Shown: in pieces, positions 1-7,796 of the stretch | Layout: every line of letters begins with the position of its first letter | How positions within the stretch are numbered: position 1 is the stretch's first letter | Assembly: GCA_027013095.1 (NCBI GenBank) | Contig: JALUYI010000032.1 | Span: 1 to 53,667, forward strand | From: Paracoccaceae bacterium | GTDB lineage: Bacteria; Pseudomonadota; Alphaproteobacteria; Rhodobacterales; Rhodobacteraceae | Reading direction: 5' to 3' | DNA length: 53,667 bases | Program-made: the position numbers and the translations under genes | Notes under the pieces: generated by a model | Told to the model about the DNA's origin: nothing | What the model saw: the letters and a program-made list of their open reading frames with translations, nothing else | Databases searched by the model: none

Positions 1-1
1 T

Positions 2-118
2 CGCAAAAACGATGCGCCGCCAGGAACAACCGTCATTTGGCGAGGATTCTCGCGATTGGCGGACCTCGTCGACGGATTCAATGCTGCAAATCCCGAGGCC
101 CCACCGACTTGTGGGTAA
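2..118 (+). CDS. IS4-family transposase, C-terminal fragment
   Basis: The second reading frame is open from the window edge to a TAA at 116-118 and encodes 38 residues. It contains PPGTTVIWRGFSRLADLV, which I recognise as the typical C-terminal block of IS4-family transposases (a PPG-x4-WRG-x-xRL pattern). In that family this segment follows the catalytic DDE fold, and the protein cuts and rejoins the element's terminal repeats. The stop codon lies inside the right terminal repeat, so the gene runs to the very tip of the element. The N-terminus and catalytic residues are outside the window. A matching start codon for another copy is at 53649. Confidence 0.75.
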   Translation, partial: RKNDAPPGTTVIWRGFSRLADLVDGFNAANPEAPPTCG

Positions 119-125
119 TTGAAAG
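107..125. repeat. IS4-family right terminal inverted repeat (19 bp)
   Basis: ACTTGTGGGTAATTGAAAG. Its reverse complement matches CTTGAAGTTACCCACAAGT at 53546-53564 at 16 of 19 positions, with the inner 12 bases identical. The length and the inner ACAAGT core resemble the 19-bp Tn5 outer end. The 9 bases after it (126-134) do not match the 9 bases before the other copy, so the two ends belong to different insertions. Confidence 0.78.
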
Positions 126-128
126 GTC

Positions 129-764
129 ATGGGGGCGCTTACCGCTGCGCGTGCGGCGGCCTCGGGGCGGGTGGCACAAACCGGTCTGGACATTCTGCGT
201 TTGGGCATGACGCGGCGCGAACAGGCGATTTCGGGCCTGCGCGATCTGCAGAGCCGTGTTTTACAGCTGGCCGAAAAACGTATCAAGCTGCGGGAGACCC
301 TGTCTCATCTCGACATTCGCGCCCCGGTCTCCGGCACTATTTATGGCCTGAAGGTGCATGGTACCGGAACGGTCATTCGCGCGGCCGATCCGTTGATGTA
401 TATTGTTCCCAGCGACCGTAATTTGATGGTCGTCAGCCAGATCCCCATCACCAGCATTGATCAGGTCCGTGTCGGCCAACCGGTTACCCTGCGGTTTACA
501 GCCTTTGATCAGCGCAGGACTCCGGTGCTGTTTGGTAAGGTGGTGGGACTTTCTGCCGACGCCTTTACCGATCCGGGGAGGCGGCACTCATATTACCGTG
601 CCGAGATCCGGCTGGTCCGCGGTGAAACAGACAAGCTCAGCGGGTTGCAATTGCTGCCCGGGATGCCGGTTGAGAGCTTTATCAAGACCGCCGACCGGAC
701 ATTATGGAACTATTTGACCAAGCCAGTCACCGATTATTTTGGCAAAGCCTTTCGGGAAGGCTGA
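129..764 (+). pseudogene. HlyD-family type I secretion periplasmic adaptor, 5'-truncated by an IS
   Basis: About 211 residues corresponding to the C-terminal half of a membrane fusion protein of the HlyD/PrtE type. In the intact protein these subunits link an inner-membrane ABC transporter to an outer-membrane TolC channel. What remains is the end of the long alpha-helical hairpin (to about residue 60), the second lipoyl half (IRAPVSGTIYGLKVHGTGTVI), and the beta-barrel domain with the conserved VGQPVTLRFTAFDQRRTPVL and LLPGMPVESFI stretches. Family members are usually about 430 residues with an N-terminal membrane anchor. That anchor and the first half are missing. Coding sequence begins at 126, directly after the IS4 terminal repeat, with an in-frame TGA at 120-122, so the gene was disrupted by the insertion. 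The ATG at 129 is an internal methionine. The partner ABC transporter would lie to the left. Probably non-functional. Confidence 0.85.
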
Positions 765-837
765 AAAAGCAGTTTTCTCGCGCCGGGTTTGGGGTTAGCG
801 TCGCGTCGAGTGAAACCCGACCGAAGAGGGGCGAGAT

Positions 838-1302
838 ATGGCCGGAGAAATTGACGCCAAGCTGGCGCAAATGGGAATAACTTTGCCCGAGGCCCCGGCC
901 CCGGCGGCGAATTATGTGCCCTGTGTCAAGGTGGGTGACGTGATTTATGTTTCGGGGCAGATTCCGAAGGATGACGCCGGCTTGGTCTGCGGAAAACTGG
1001 GCGAGGATATGGACATTGCGACCGGTCAGGCAGCGGCACGGCTGTGCGCGTTGAGCCTTCTGGCACAGGTGCGTGCCGCACTGGAGGGGGATCTGGACCG
1101 GCTGGTCAGGGTGGTAAAACTTGGCGGCTTTGTCAACTCGACCCCCGATTTCACCGACCACCCGGAGGTCATCAACGGTGCCTCCGATTTTTTTGGCGAG
1201 TTGCTGGGTGAAGCCGGGGCGCATGCCCGGGCGGCGGTGGGCTGCGCGGCGCTACCTCTTGGCGTTGCCGTTGAGGTCGAGGGAATATTTCAGGTTCGCT
1301 GA
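838..1302 (+). CDS. RidA family protein (YjgF/UK114-like)
   Basis: A 154-residue protein of the RidA/YjgF/YER057c superfamily, longer than canonical RidA (about 130) and typical of the YjgF_like_c1 subgroup. Canonical RidA hydrolyses reactive enamine/imine intermediates from PLP enzymes in the cytosol. The c1 subgroup usually lacks the key arginine, and its role is unclear. Visible family features are VKVGDVIYVSGQIPKD near residues 30-45, LVRVVKLGGFVNSTPDF near 91-107 and ARAAVGCAALPLGVAVEVE at the C-terminus. The start at 838 follows a GAGGGGCGAG purine-rich ribosome site. Its stop overlaps the next gene's ATG (TGATG at 1300-1304), so it is translationally coupled to the phosphodiesterase and probably forms an operon with the following two genes, an order I associate with Rhodobacterales. 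Confidence 0.9.
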   Translation: MAGEIDAKLAQMGITLPEAPAPAANYVPCVKVGDVIYVSGQIPKDDAGLVCGKLGEDMDIATGQAAARLCALSLLAQVRAALEGDLDRLVRVVKLGGFVNSTPDFTDHPEVINGASDFFGELLGEAGAHARAAVGCAALPLGVAVEVEGIFQVR

Positions 1303-2057
1303 TGATGTTGGACCCGTCCTTTTTGAGCCGTCCTTTGGCGCATCGGGGTTTGCACGATCTGCAGGCCAACGCGCCCGAGAATTCACCCGAGGCCTATCGC
1401 CGAGCCATTGCTGGGGGCTACGGGATCGAGCTTGATGTGCAGATCTCTGCCGACGGGCGGGCGATGGTCTTTCACGACGCCGATCTGGACCGGATGACAG
1501 GGGCGCACGGTCCAGTGCGTGCCCAGACGGCCACCGATCTTGCCGGGATCCCGTTGAAGGGCGGTGATAGCCAGACGATTCCCACCTTGCGCGATATACT
1601 TGGTCTTGTCGCGGGGCGCGCGCCTCTGTTGATCGAGATAAAGGATCAGGATGGACGGTTGGGCCGGAATACCGGCGCGCTGGAGCAGGCCGTTGTCGAG
1701 GATCTGGCGCGCTATGATGGCCCCGTTGCGGTCATGTCGTTCAACCCCTATGCGGTGAAAAACATCCATGATGCCAGTCCTGGTCTTGCGGTTGGGCTGA
1801 CAACCACCGATTTCTCTAACCCGTTCTGGAGCCGCCTGCCCGCCGCGCAGCGTAAATCTTTGAGCGAAATCAGCGATCTTGAGCGGGTCGGCGCCTGTTT
1901 TATCTCGCATGATCAACACGCGCTGGCTCGCCCACGGGTCGCCGAGATAAGGGCCTCGGGTCGGGCGGTTCTGAGCTGGACGATCCGCTCTCCGGCAGAA
2001 GAACGCGCGGCGCGGAAACTTGCAGACAATGTCACCTTTGAAGGGTACCTTGCCTGA
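1302..2057 (+). CDS. Glycerophosphodiester phosphodiesterase family protein
   Basis: 251 residues with the GDPD TIM-barrel signature: LAHRGLHDLQANAPENS near residues 12-28 (catalytic HRG and PENS), IELDVQISADGRAMVFHDADLDRMTG near 41-66 (metal-binding E-x-D and catalytic His), and PLLIEIKD near 107. Such enzymes hydrolyse glycerophosphodiesters to glycerol-3-phosphate and an alcohol. No signal peptide is visible, so it is probably cytoplasmic like UgpQ. The substrate cannot be told from sequence. It overlaps ridA by one base and is followed 15 bp later by the acyltransferase gene. The start could also be the second ATG at 1305. Confidence 0.9.
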   Translation: MMLDPSFLSRPLAHRGLHDLQANAPENSPEAYRRAIAGGYGIELDVQISADGRAMVFHDADLDRMTGAHGPVRAQTATDLAGIPLKGGDSQTIPTLRDILGLVAGRAPLLIEIKDQDGRLGRNTGALEQAVVEDLARYDGPVAVMSFNPYAVKNIHDASPGLAVGLTTTDFSNPFWSRLPAAQRKSLSEISDLERVGACFISHDQHALARPRVAEIRASGRAVLSWTIRSPAEERAARKLADNVTFEGYLA

Positions 2058-2072
2058 GAGCGGCGCGGGCAG

Positions 2073-3257
2073 ATGAGGCCGGTTTTGACAGACGATATCA
2101 CCATTTCCCTCCATCGCGGCATTGCAGAAATTCCGGCCCGAGAATGGGATGCGCTGTCGTCTGCCCCGGGGGAAAAGCCGCCGGATCCCTTTACCTCGCA
2201 CCGCTTTCTGTGTGCGCTCGAGGACAGCGGTTCGGTCGGTGCCGGCAGCGGTTGGACGCCGTGCCATCTGCTGGCCCGCCGCGGCGGGCAAATAATCGGG
2301 GCGATGCCGCTATATGCAAAAAGCCACAGCCAGGGCGAATATGTGTTTGATCACTCATGGGCACAGGCCTTCGGTCGCGCCGGGGGCTCATATTATCCAA
2401 AGCTCCAGTCTGCGGTGCCCTTTACCCCGGCCACGGGACGGCGGTTTTTATGCCGCCCCGAATTCGAGGATATCGTGCGTGCGGCGCTGCTTGAGGGGGC
2501 CTTGCGGCTGTGCCGGAAAAACGCGCTGTCGTCGTTTCACATCACCTTTTGCACCGCGGCCGAGGCCTGTGCAGGTCAAAAGATGGGCCTTATGCACCGT
2601 GTCGGACAGCAGTTCCACTGGGTCAATGAGGGCTACCGGGATTTTCAGGACTTCCTGTCCCGCCTTTCGTCGCGCAAACGCAAGGCCATCCGGCGCGAGC
2701 GCACGCGTGCGCAGGCGTTTGGCGGGGAAATCCACCTATTGAGCGGCAATCAACTGAAGCCCGCCCATTGGGAGGCGTTCTGGCAATTCTATCAGGATAC
2801 CGGCGCGCGAAAATGGGGCACGCCCTATCTGACCCGCGCGTTTTTTGATCAGGTGCAGGCGCATATGCGCGAGGATGTGCTGCTGGTCATGTGCGAAAGA
2901 AACGGGCGCTGGGTTGCGGGGGCGCTGAATTTCATCGGCGCAGATACCCTGTACGGGCGCTATTGGGGTGCAATCGAGGACCACCCGTTCCTGCATTTCG
3001 AGGTCTGCTATTATCAGGCGATCGAATTTGCCATTCGGCAGGGCCTTGCCCGCATCGAGGCCGGCGCGCAAGGCGAGCACAAGCTGGCCCGCGGGTATCT
3101 GCCGGTGGCCACCCATTCTCTGCACTGGATCGCCGACGCCGGATTTCGGCGCGCTGTTGCCGAGTTCCTGTCACAAGAGCGTGCCGCCGTGGACGAGGAC
3201 ATCGAGATCCTCACCAGCATGGGCCCGTTCCGGCGTGGCGGTGTGGACCGGGATTGA
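2073..3257 (+). CDS. COG3146/DUF482-type GNAT family N-acyltransferase
   Basis: 394 residues matching the COG3146 (DUF482, FemAB-like GNAT) family. The N-terminal part has DPFTSHRFLCALEDSGSVG near residue 38. The middle has a SWAQAFGRAGGSYYPKLQSAVPFTPATGRR block. The C-terminal GNAT fold contains FEVCYYQAIEFAIRQGLARIEAGAQGEHKLARGY, the most conserved stretch of the family. The function is not experimentally settled; a peptide or cell-wall aminoacyl transfer is often guessed. It is third in the ridA-GDPD operon. The gene ends 39 bp from the convergent peroxiredoxin gene, with a weak CCAGAA/TTCTGG inverted repeat between them. Confidence 0.88.
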   Translation: MRPVLTDDITISLHRGIAEIPAREWDALSSAPGEKPPDPFTSHRFLCALEDSGSVGAGSGWTPCHLLARRGGQIIGAMPLYAKSHSQGEYVFDHSWAQAFGRAGGSYYPKLQSAVPFTPATGRRFLCRPEFEDIVRAALLEGALRLCRKNALSSFHITFCTAAEACAGQKMGLMHRVGQQFHWVNEGYRDFQDFLSRLSSRKRKAIRRERTRAQAFGGEIHLLSGNQLKPAHWEAFWQFYQDTGARKWGTPYLTRAFFDQVQAHMREDVLLVMCERNGRWVAGALNFIGADTLYGRYWGAIEDHPFLHFEVCYYQAIEFAIRQGLARIEAGAQGEHKLARGYLPVATHSLHWIADAGFRRAVAEFLSQERAAVDEDIEILTSMGPFRRGGVDRD

Positions 3258-3296
3258 GCCCCAGAAATTCCACCATTCCGATGCCGGATTCTGGTC

Positions 3297-3785
3297 TCAG
3301 ATCTGCGCCAGCAGGGATTCCGCTGCGGTCAAATCACAGGTGCCCGCCTCGGTTTCAAAGTTCAGGACCTTGATTGTGCCATCCTCGATATAGGCCGAAA
3401 AGCGCTTGCAGCGATCGATAAAACCCAGCGCCGGGGCGCTGAAGGCAAGGTCAAGCGCCTTGGTCACGCTGGAATCTCCGTCGGCTAGCAGTTCCACCCC
3501 GGCTTTGGCAGCCCCCTGCACGTCGTCCCACGCCTGCATCACAAAGGGGTCATTGACTGACATGCAAACGATGTGATCGACGCCCTTGGCGCGAAAGGCG
3601 TCAGCATTGCGGACAAAGCCGGGAAGGTGGGCGCTGCTGCAGGTCCGCGTGAACGCCCCTGGAAGGCCAAACAGCACCAGTTTCTTTCCGGCGCTCAGGT
3701 CTGCCAGCGAGACAGTTTCTGGCCCGTTTTCGCCAATTCGGACCAGTGTTCCGTCCGGCAGCGTGTCTCCAACCGCAATCGTCAT
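3297..3785 (-). CDS. Peroxiredoxin (Prx5 family)
   Basis: 162 residues of the Prx5/AhpC-TSA type. It reduces H2O2 and organic peroxides in the cytosol. The peroxidatic cysteine lies in the family motif PGAFTRTCSSAHLPGF near residues 43-58 (the canonical motif is PGAFTPTCS). HIVCMSVNDPFVMQAW near 72-87 and KVLNFETEAGTCDLTAAE near the end are also typical. I place the start at the ATG at 3785 (MTIAVGDTLPDG) because a GAGGG ribosome site sits 8 bases upstream; an upstream ATG at 3812 would add nine lysine-rich residues. The gene is divergent from the ferredoxin reductase across a 100-bp spacer that contains a TGTCGCGACA palindrome. Confidence 0.92.
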   Translation of the reverse strand: MTIAVGDTLPDGTLVRIGENGPETVSLADLSAGKKLVLFGLPGAFTRTCSSAHLPGFVRNADAFRAKGVDHIVCMSVNDPFVMQAWDDVQGAAKAGVELLADGDSSVTKALDLAFSAPALGFIDRCKRFSAYIEDGTIKVLNFETEAGTCDLTAAESLLAQI

Positions 3786-3833
3786 CTTTTTTCCCTCTTT
3801 TTTATTGCCCAATGTTCAGGCCAACATATAAGT

Positions 3834-3843
3834 TGTCGCGACA
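3834..3843. promoter_or_regulatory. 10-bp palindrome in the divergent peroxiredoxin/ferredoxin reductase spacer
   Basis: TGTCGCGACA is a perfect palindrome, placed midway between two divergent redox genes. It could be an operator half-way between their promoters. It is short and unmatched to a known regulator, so this is only a pointer. Confidence 0.2.
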
Positions 3844-3885
3844 GGCAGGGCCAGCAAAAAGCCCGGAGCCGCGCTTGGGGGTGGG

Positions 3886-5085
3886 ATGACACATATCGCC
3901 GTGATCGGAGCAGGTCAGGCCGGAGCCGCGTTGGTGGCCCGGTTGCGCAAGCTGGGTTTTGATGGGCGGATCACCCTGTTCGGGGCCGAACCGACCCCTC
4001 CCTATCAACGTCCGCCCCTGTCCAAGAAATACCTTTTGGGCGAGATTGACACGGCGCGCCTGTTGCTGCGGCCAGCATCCTTTTATGCCGAGAACGCCAT
4101 CGACCTGTGCCTGTCAACGACGGTCGAAGCGATCCGGCCTGCGGACAAGGTGCTTGTGGCGGACGGCAAAGAGGTCGCGTTCGATCAACTGGCTTTGACC
4201 ACGGGGGCCAATCCTCGGCGGTTGCCGAATGCCATCGGTGGTGCGCTGGACGGCGTTTATACGGTGCGCAACCTTCAGGATGTCGATGCGATGGCGCCGG
4301 AATTGCAACCGGGGCGGCGCTTGTTGATCATCGGGGGCGGTTATATCGGGTTGGAGGCGGCTGCGGTTGCGGCCAGTCGCGGTCTTGATGTGACGCTGGT
4401 GGAAATGGCCGAACGCATCCTGCAACGTGTCGCCTGTGCTGAAACGGCGGCCTATTTTCGTTCCTTGCACCGCGCACATGGCGTTGATTTGCGTGAAGGT
4501 GTTGGCCTTCAGCGTCTGCTTGGAGAGGGCAGGGTCAGCGGCGCCGAGTTGACCGACGGCAGCCGGCTTGGGGTTGATTTTGCCATCGTTGGCGTTGGCA
4601 TTACCCCGGCGGTTGGGTTGGCCGAACAGGCGGGGCTGGACATCGACAACGGGATCAGGACCGACGCCCTCGGGCAGACCAGCCACGCCGGCATCTGGGC
4701 GGCGGGCGATTGCGCATCTTTCCCGTATCGGAACGGCCGACTGCGCCTTGAAAGCGTGCCCAATGCCATCGATCAGGCCGAAGCCGTTGCAGCAAACATG
4801 CTGGGAGCCGCTGCACCCTATGTGGCCCGGCCGTGGTTCTGGTCGGATCAGTATGACATCAAGTTGCAGATTGCCGGCCTGAACAGCGGCTATCAGCAGG
4901 TGGTCCAACGCCAGAGCGATAAGGGGACCTCGTTCTGGTATTACCGGGGCGAGGAATTGTTGGCGGTTGACGCGATGAATGATCCACGCGCTTACATGAT
5001 CGCAAAACGTCTGATCGAAGCCGGGAAATCCCCCGCCGCCGGACAGATCGCCGATCCGGGCTGCGATCTGAAATCCCTGCTTTAG
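3886..5085 (+). CDS. FAD-dependent ferredoxin reductase (rhodocoxin/putidaredoxin reductase type)
   Basis: 399 residues. It is a pyridine nucleotide-disulfide oxidoreductase fold of the kind that passes electrons from NAD(P)H to a [2Fe-2S] ferredoxin, often for P450 or dioxygenase systems. The N-terminal FAD site is VIGAGQAGAALVARLR. It is followed by PYQRPPLSKKYLLGE, diagnostic for this group. The NAD site is LLIIGGGYIGLEAAAVAASRG near residue 146. The FAD C-terminal site is IWAAGDCASF near 266. The reductase C-terminal domain has ARPWFWSDQYDIKLQIAGL near 312. The start follows a GGGGGTGGG ribosome site. No ferredoxin or P450 gene is adjacent, so the electron acceptor is unknown. RsmD follows after 15 bp. 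Confidence 0.9.
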   Translation: MTHIAVIGAGQAGAALVARLRKLGFDGRITLFGAEPTPPYQRPPLSKKYLLGEIDTARLLLRPASFYAENAIDLCLSTTVEAIRPADKVLVADGKEVAFDQLALTTGANPRRLPNAIGGALDGVYTVRNLQDVDAMAPELQPGRRLLIIGGGYIGLEAAAVAASRGLDVTLVEMAERILQRVACAETAAYFRSLHRAHGVDLREGVGLQRLLGEGRVSGAELTDGSRLGVDFAIVGVGITPAVGLAEQAGLDIDNGIRTDALGQTSHAGIWAAGDCASFPYRNGRLRLESVPNAIDQAEAVAANMLGAAAPYVARPWFWSDQYDIKLQIAGLNSGYQQVVQRQSDKGTSFWYYRGEELLAVDAMNDPRAYMIAKRLIEAGKSPAAGQIADPGCDLKSLL

Positions 5086-5100
5086 GCCGATGGTGGTCTT

Positions 5101-5670
5101 GTGCGCATAATCGCTGGCCGCCACAGGGGCTTGACGCTGGCCTCGGTGGGCAGGGGAGACGCGCGCGCCCATCTCAGGCCGACCAGCGACCGGGTCCGCG
5201 AGAGCATGTTCAACCTGCTGCAAAACGGTGGCTATGGCGATCCGGTCCGGGGCGCGCGGGTGCTGGATATGTTCGCCGGAACCGGGGCGCTTGGGCTTGA
5301 GGCCCTCAGTCGCGGTGCGGCGCGAGTGGTGTTCATCGATGATGGGAAAAAGGCCGCCCAGTTGATTGGGCGCAATATCGATCTCTGTGCGGCCAGCGAG
5401 CTTTGCCAGCTTGTGCGGCGCAACGCGATTCGGCCCGGACCTTGCCCCGAAGCGCCGTTCGATCTGGTGTTCATGGATCCTCCCTATGGATCGGGTCTGG
5501 GCGAGCAGGCCCTGATTGCCGCACAGGCTGCGGGATGGATTGCCGAGGATGCGCTGATCCTCTGTGAAGAAAACGCTGCAATCACCGCATTGCCGTCGTT
5601 CCGGCGGCTGGATGCGCGACGATATGGCGACACATGGGTCACGATCCTGCGCCAGAGCGGTGGATCGTAA
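5101..5670 (+). CDS. rsmD: 16S rRNA (guanine(966)-N(2))-methyltransferase RsmD
   Basis: 189 residues with the full RsmD pattern: MRIIAGRHRG at the start, LRPTSDRVRESMFNLL near residue 22, the SAM-binding VLDMFAGTGALGLEALSRGA near 58, and the catalytic N6/N2-type motif DPPYGSG near 126. The enzyme methylates the exocyclic amine of G966 in 16S rRNA using S-adenosylmethionine. The start is a GTG at 5101, chosen because family members begin exactly at M-R-I-I-A-G-x-x-R-G. The Shine-Dalgarno signal (GGTGG) is weak. It lies between the ferredoxin reductase and recQ on the same strand. Confidence 0.95.
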   Translation: MRIIAGRHRGLTLASVGRGDARAHLRPTSDRVRESMFNLLQNGGYGDPVRGARVLDMFAGTGALGLEALSRGAARVVFIDDGKKAAQLIGRNIDLCAASELCQLVRRNAIRPGPCPEAPFDLVFMDPPYGSGLGEQALIAAQAAGWIAEDALILCEENAAITALPSFRRLDARRYGDTWVTILRQSGGS

Positions 5671-5725
5671 CCTTGTTCCGGCGCGGGGTTTGTGGGACAG
5701 TCGTCGCAAACCCGAGAACAGGCAG

Positions 5726-7777
5726 ATGACAGGCATGACACGACCCGAAAACATCCTTGGAACGGTGTTTGGTTTCGACCATTTTCGCCCCGGTCAGCAA
5801 GAGATCGTCGAGGCGGTTCTGGCCGGCCGAAACGTATTGGCGATCATGCCCACCGGCGGCGGCAAGTCGCTGTGTTTCCAGCTGCCGGCGTTGATGGGAA
5901 CGGGGGTCACGGTGGTCATATCACCGCTGATTGCCCTGATGCGCGATCAGGTGCGGGCGTTGCGCGAAATCGGGGTTGTGGCCGGCGCGCTGACCAGCGG
6001 GAATACCGAAGAAGAGACCGAAGAGGTGTTTCAGGCGCTTGAGGACGGTCGGCTGCGGCTGCTCTATCTTGCCCCGGAACGCCTTGCCAACCCGGGGACC
6101 TTGCGCCTGCTCAGCCGGATCAAAACCCGCCTTATCGCAGTTGACGAGGCCCATTGCGTCAGCCAGTGGGGGCATGATTTCCGTCCCGACTATCTGCGGA
6201 TTGGCGAGCTTCGGCGTGCCCTCGGGGTGCCGCTGGCGGCTTTTACCGCAACGGCGGATGCCGAAACCCGGGCCGAGATCGTAGAGCGCCTGTTTGACGG
6301 GGCCGCGCCGGAAACCTTTTTGCGCGGGTTCGATCGTCCCAATATCACCCTTTCGTTTCGTCCAAAGGACAAGCCGCGCCAGCAGGTGCTGGAGTTCGTC
6401 GCCGCGCGAAAGGGTCGCTCGGGCATCGTCTATTGCGGCACCCGTGCCAAGACCGAAACGCTGGCGTTGGCGCTGGCCGCTGACGGGCACAATGCGGTCG
6501 CCTATCACGCCGGTCTCGGGGCCGAACAGCGGCGCATTGTCGAGAGCCGATTTTCCCGCGAGGACGGTCTGATTGTAGTGGCCACTGTTGCCTTTGGCAT
6601 GGGGGTGGACAAGCCGGATATTCGCTATGTCGTGCATGGGGACCTGCCTAAATCCATCGAAAGCTATTATCAGGAGATCGGGCGCGCCGGGCGGGACGGG
6701 GCGCCGGCCGAGACCCTGACGCTTTATGGCGCCGATGATATCCGCCTGCGCCGCGCCCAGATTGACGAGGGGCTGGCCCCGCCCGAGCGCAAGGAGGCAG
6801 ACCATGCACGGCTGAATGCCCTGCTCGGGCTGGCCGAGGCGCGCCACTGTCGCCGCAGTGTTCTGCTGGGCTACTTTGGCGAGCAGGCCGAGGCCTGTGG
6901 CAATTGCGATCTCTGTGCCTCGCCACCCGAGATTTTTGATGGAACCGAGGTCGTGCGCAAGGCGCTTTCGGCCATTCTGCGCACCGACGAATATTTTGGC
7001 GCCGGACATCTGATCGATATCCTGCGCGGGGTGAAAACGGACCGGGTGATGCAGCGCGGCCATCACAGTCTGCCGACATTCGGCGTGGGGGCCGATCTGT
7101 CCAAGGGCCAGTGGCAGGCGATCTTTCGTCAGATGATGGGCCATGATCTGATCCGCCCCGATGCCGCGCGTCACAGCGCGCTCAGGATGACAGCACGGGC
7201 GCGACCGATCCTCCGTGGCGAGGAAATAATCGAACTGCGGCGGGACACGATCACAACCCGGACGACGTCAAGGCCCGCCCCAAAGGCGCTGGTTGCCGAG
7301 GAAGACGAGGCCCTGCTGGCGGCGCTGAAGGCCCGGCGCCGGGCGTTGGCCGAGGCGATGAAAGCGCCGGCCTATGTGGTGTTTCCGGATCGCACCCTGA
7401 TCGAGATGGCCACTCGGCGACCGACGACGCTGGATGCATTCGCCCACTTGCCCGGCGTAGGGGCCAAGAAGTTGCAGAAATATGGCCGCGTCTTTCTTGA
7501 AATCATCACGCAGGCCCCCGGGCAGGAGATGCACCCGGCGCGACTGAAACTGGCGGGCAAGGATAGCGGCCCGTTGTTTGACCGTCTGCAATCGGCGGCG
7601 CGGGCATTGGCGCAGGGCGCTGACGGCTGCGAAAAGCCGCTTGGCTGTTCGCCGGGGCTGCTGGCGCGTCTGGCGTCGCAAAAGCCCTCGGATCTGGCCC
7701 GCATCGAGCGTATCCTCGGACCCCAGCGAACGGCGCGTTTCGGGGCGCGGTTCCTTGAAATCCTGACCCAAGTCTGA
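5726..7777 (+). CDS. recQ: ATP-dependent DNA helicase RecQ
   Basis: 683 residues with all RecQ domains in order. The helicase core has motif 0 FGFDHFRPGQQE, Walker A MPTGGGKSLCFQLPAL near residue 45, the DEAH box AVDEAHCVSQWGHDFRPDY near 139, and motif VI QEIGRAGRDG near 318. The zinc-binding subdomain has cysteines in CRRSVLLGYFGE and CGNCDLC near 375-400. A winged-helix RQC domain follows, then an HRDC domain (LPGVGAKKLQKYG near 575) and a C-terminal extension. It unwinds recombination and stalled-fork structures in the RecF pathway. The start is placed at 5726, where the conserved N-terminus begins; the open frame extends upstream into rsmD without homology, and 5735 is an alternative ATG. 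Confidence 0.95.
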   Translation: MTGMTRPENILGTVFGFDHFRPGQQEIVEAVLAGRNVLAIMPTGGGKSLCFQLPALMGTGVTVVISPLIALMRDQVRALREIGVVAGALTSGNTEEETEEVFQALEDGRLRLLYLAPERLANPGTLRLLSRIKTRLIAVDEAHCVSQWGHDFRPDYLRIGELRRALGVPLAAFTATADAETRAEIVERLFDGAAPETFLRGFDRPNITLSFRPKDKPRQQVLEFVAARKGRSGIVYCGTRAKTETLALALAADGHNAVAYHAGLGAEQRRIVESRFSREDGLIVVATVAFGMGVDKPDIRYVVHGDLPKSIESYYQEIGRAGRDGAPAETLTLYGADDIRLRRAQIDEGLAPPERKEADHARLNALLGLAEARHCRRSVLLGYFGEQAEACGNCDLCASPPEIFDGTEVVRKALSAILRTDEYFGAGHLIDILRGVKTDRVMQRGHHSLPTFGVGADLSKGQWQAIFRQMMGHDLIRPDAARHSALRMTARARPILRGEEIIELRRDTITTRTTSRPAPKALVAEEDEALLAALKARRRALAEAMKAPAYVVFPDRTLIEMATRRPTTLDAFAHLPGVGAKKLQKYGRVFLEIITQAPGQEMHPARLKLAGKDSGPLFDRLQSAARALAQGADGCEKPLGCSPGLLARLASQKPSDLARIERILGPQRTARFGARFLEILTQV

Positions 7778-7796
7778 CCGAAAAAAAGGAGATCCT

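Larger units (their letters stand above)
1..125 (+). mobile_element. Right end of an IS4-family (Tn5/IS50-like) insertion sequence, partial
   Basis: The first 125 bases carry the last codons of a transposase and a 19-bp terminal repeat (107-125). The repeat matches the reverse complement of the repeat at 53546-53564 at 16 of 19 positions. It also resembles the Tn5 outer end, which likewise begins ACTTGTG when read from the inside. The element continues to the left beyond the window. HlyD coding sequence resumes immediately after base 125, so this is the insertion point. Confidence 0.82.

Noticed and set aside
784-819. An inverted repeat CGGGTTT/AAACCCG before the RidA gene as a terminator for the HlyD remnant
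   Set aside because: The loop is over 20 bases, there is no T-tract, and it is close to the RidA ribosome site. Too weak to list.
3258-3296. A terminator between the acyltransferase and peroxiredoxin genes (CCAGAA/TTCTGG)
   Set aside because: Only a 6-bp stem with a loop over 20 bases and no T-tract; not distinguishable from chance.
4114-5754. A 546-codon minus-strand open frame opposite the ferredoxin reductase and rsmD
   Set aside because: Antisense shadow of two genes with clear catalytic motifs; the composition is typical of reverse-strand GC-rich frames.
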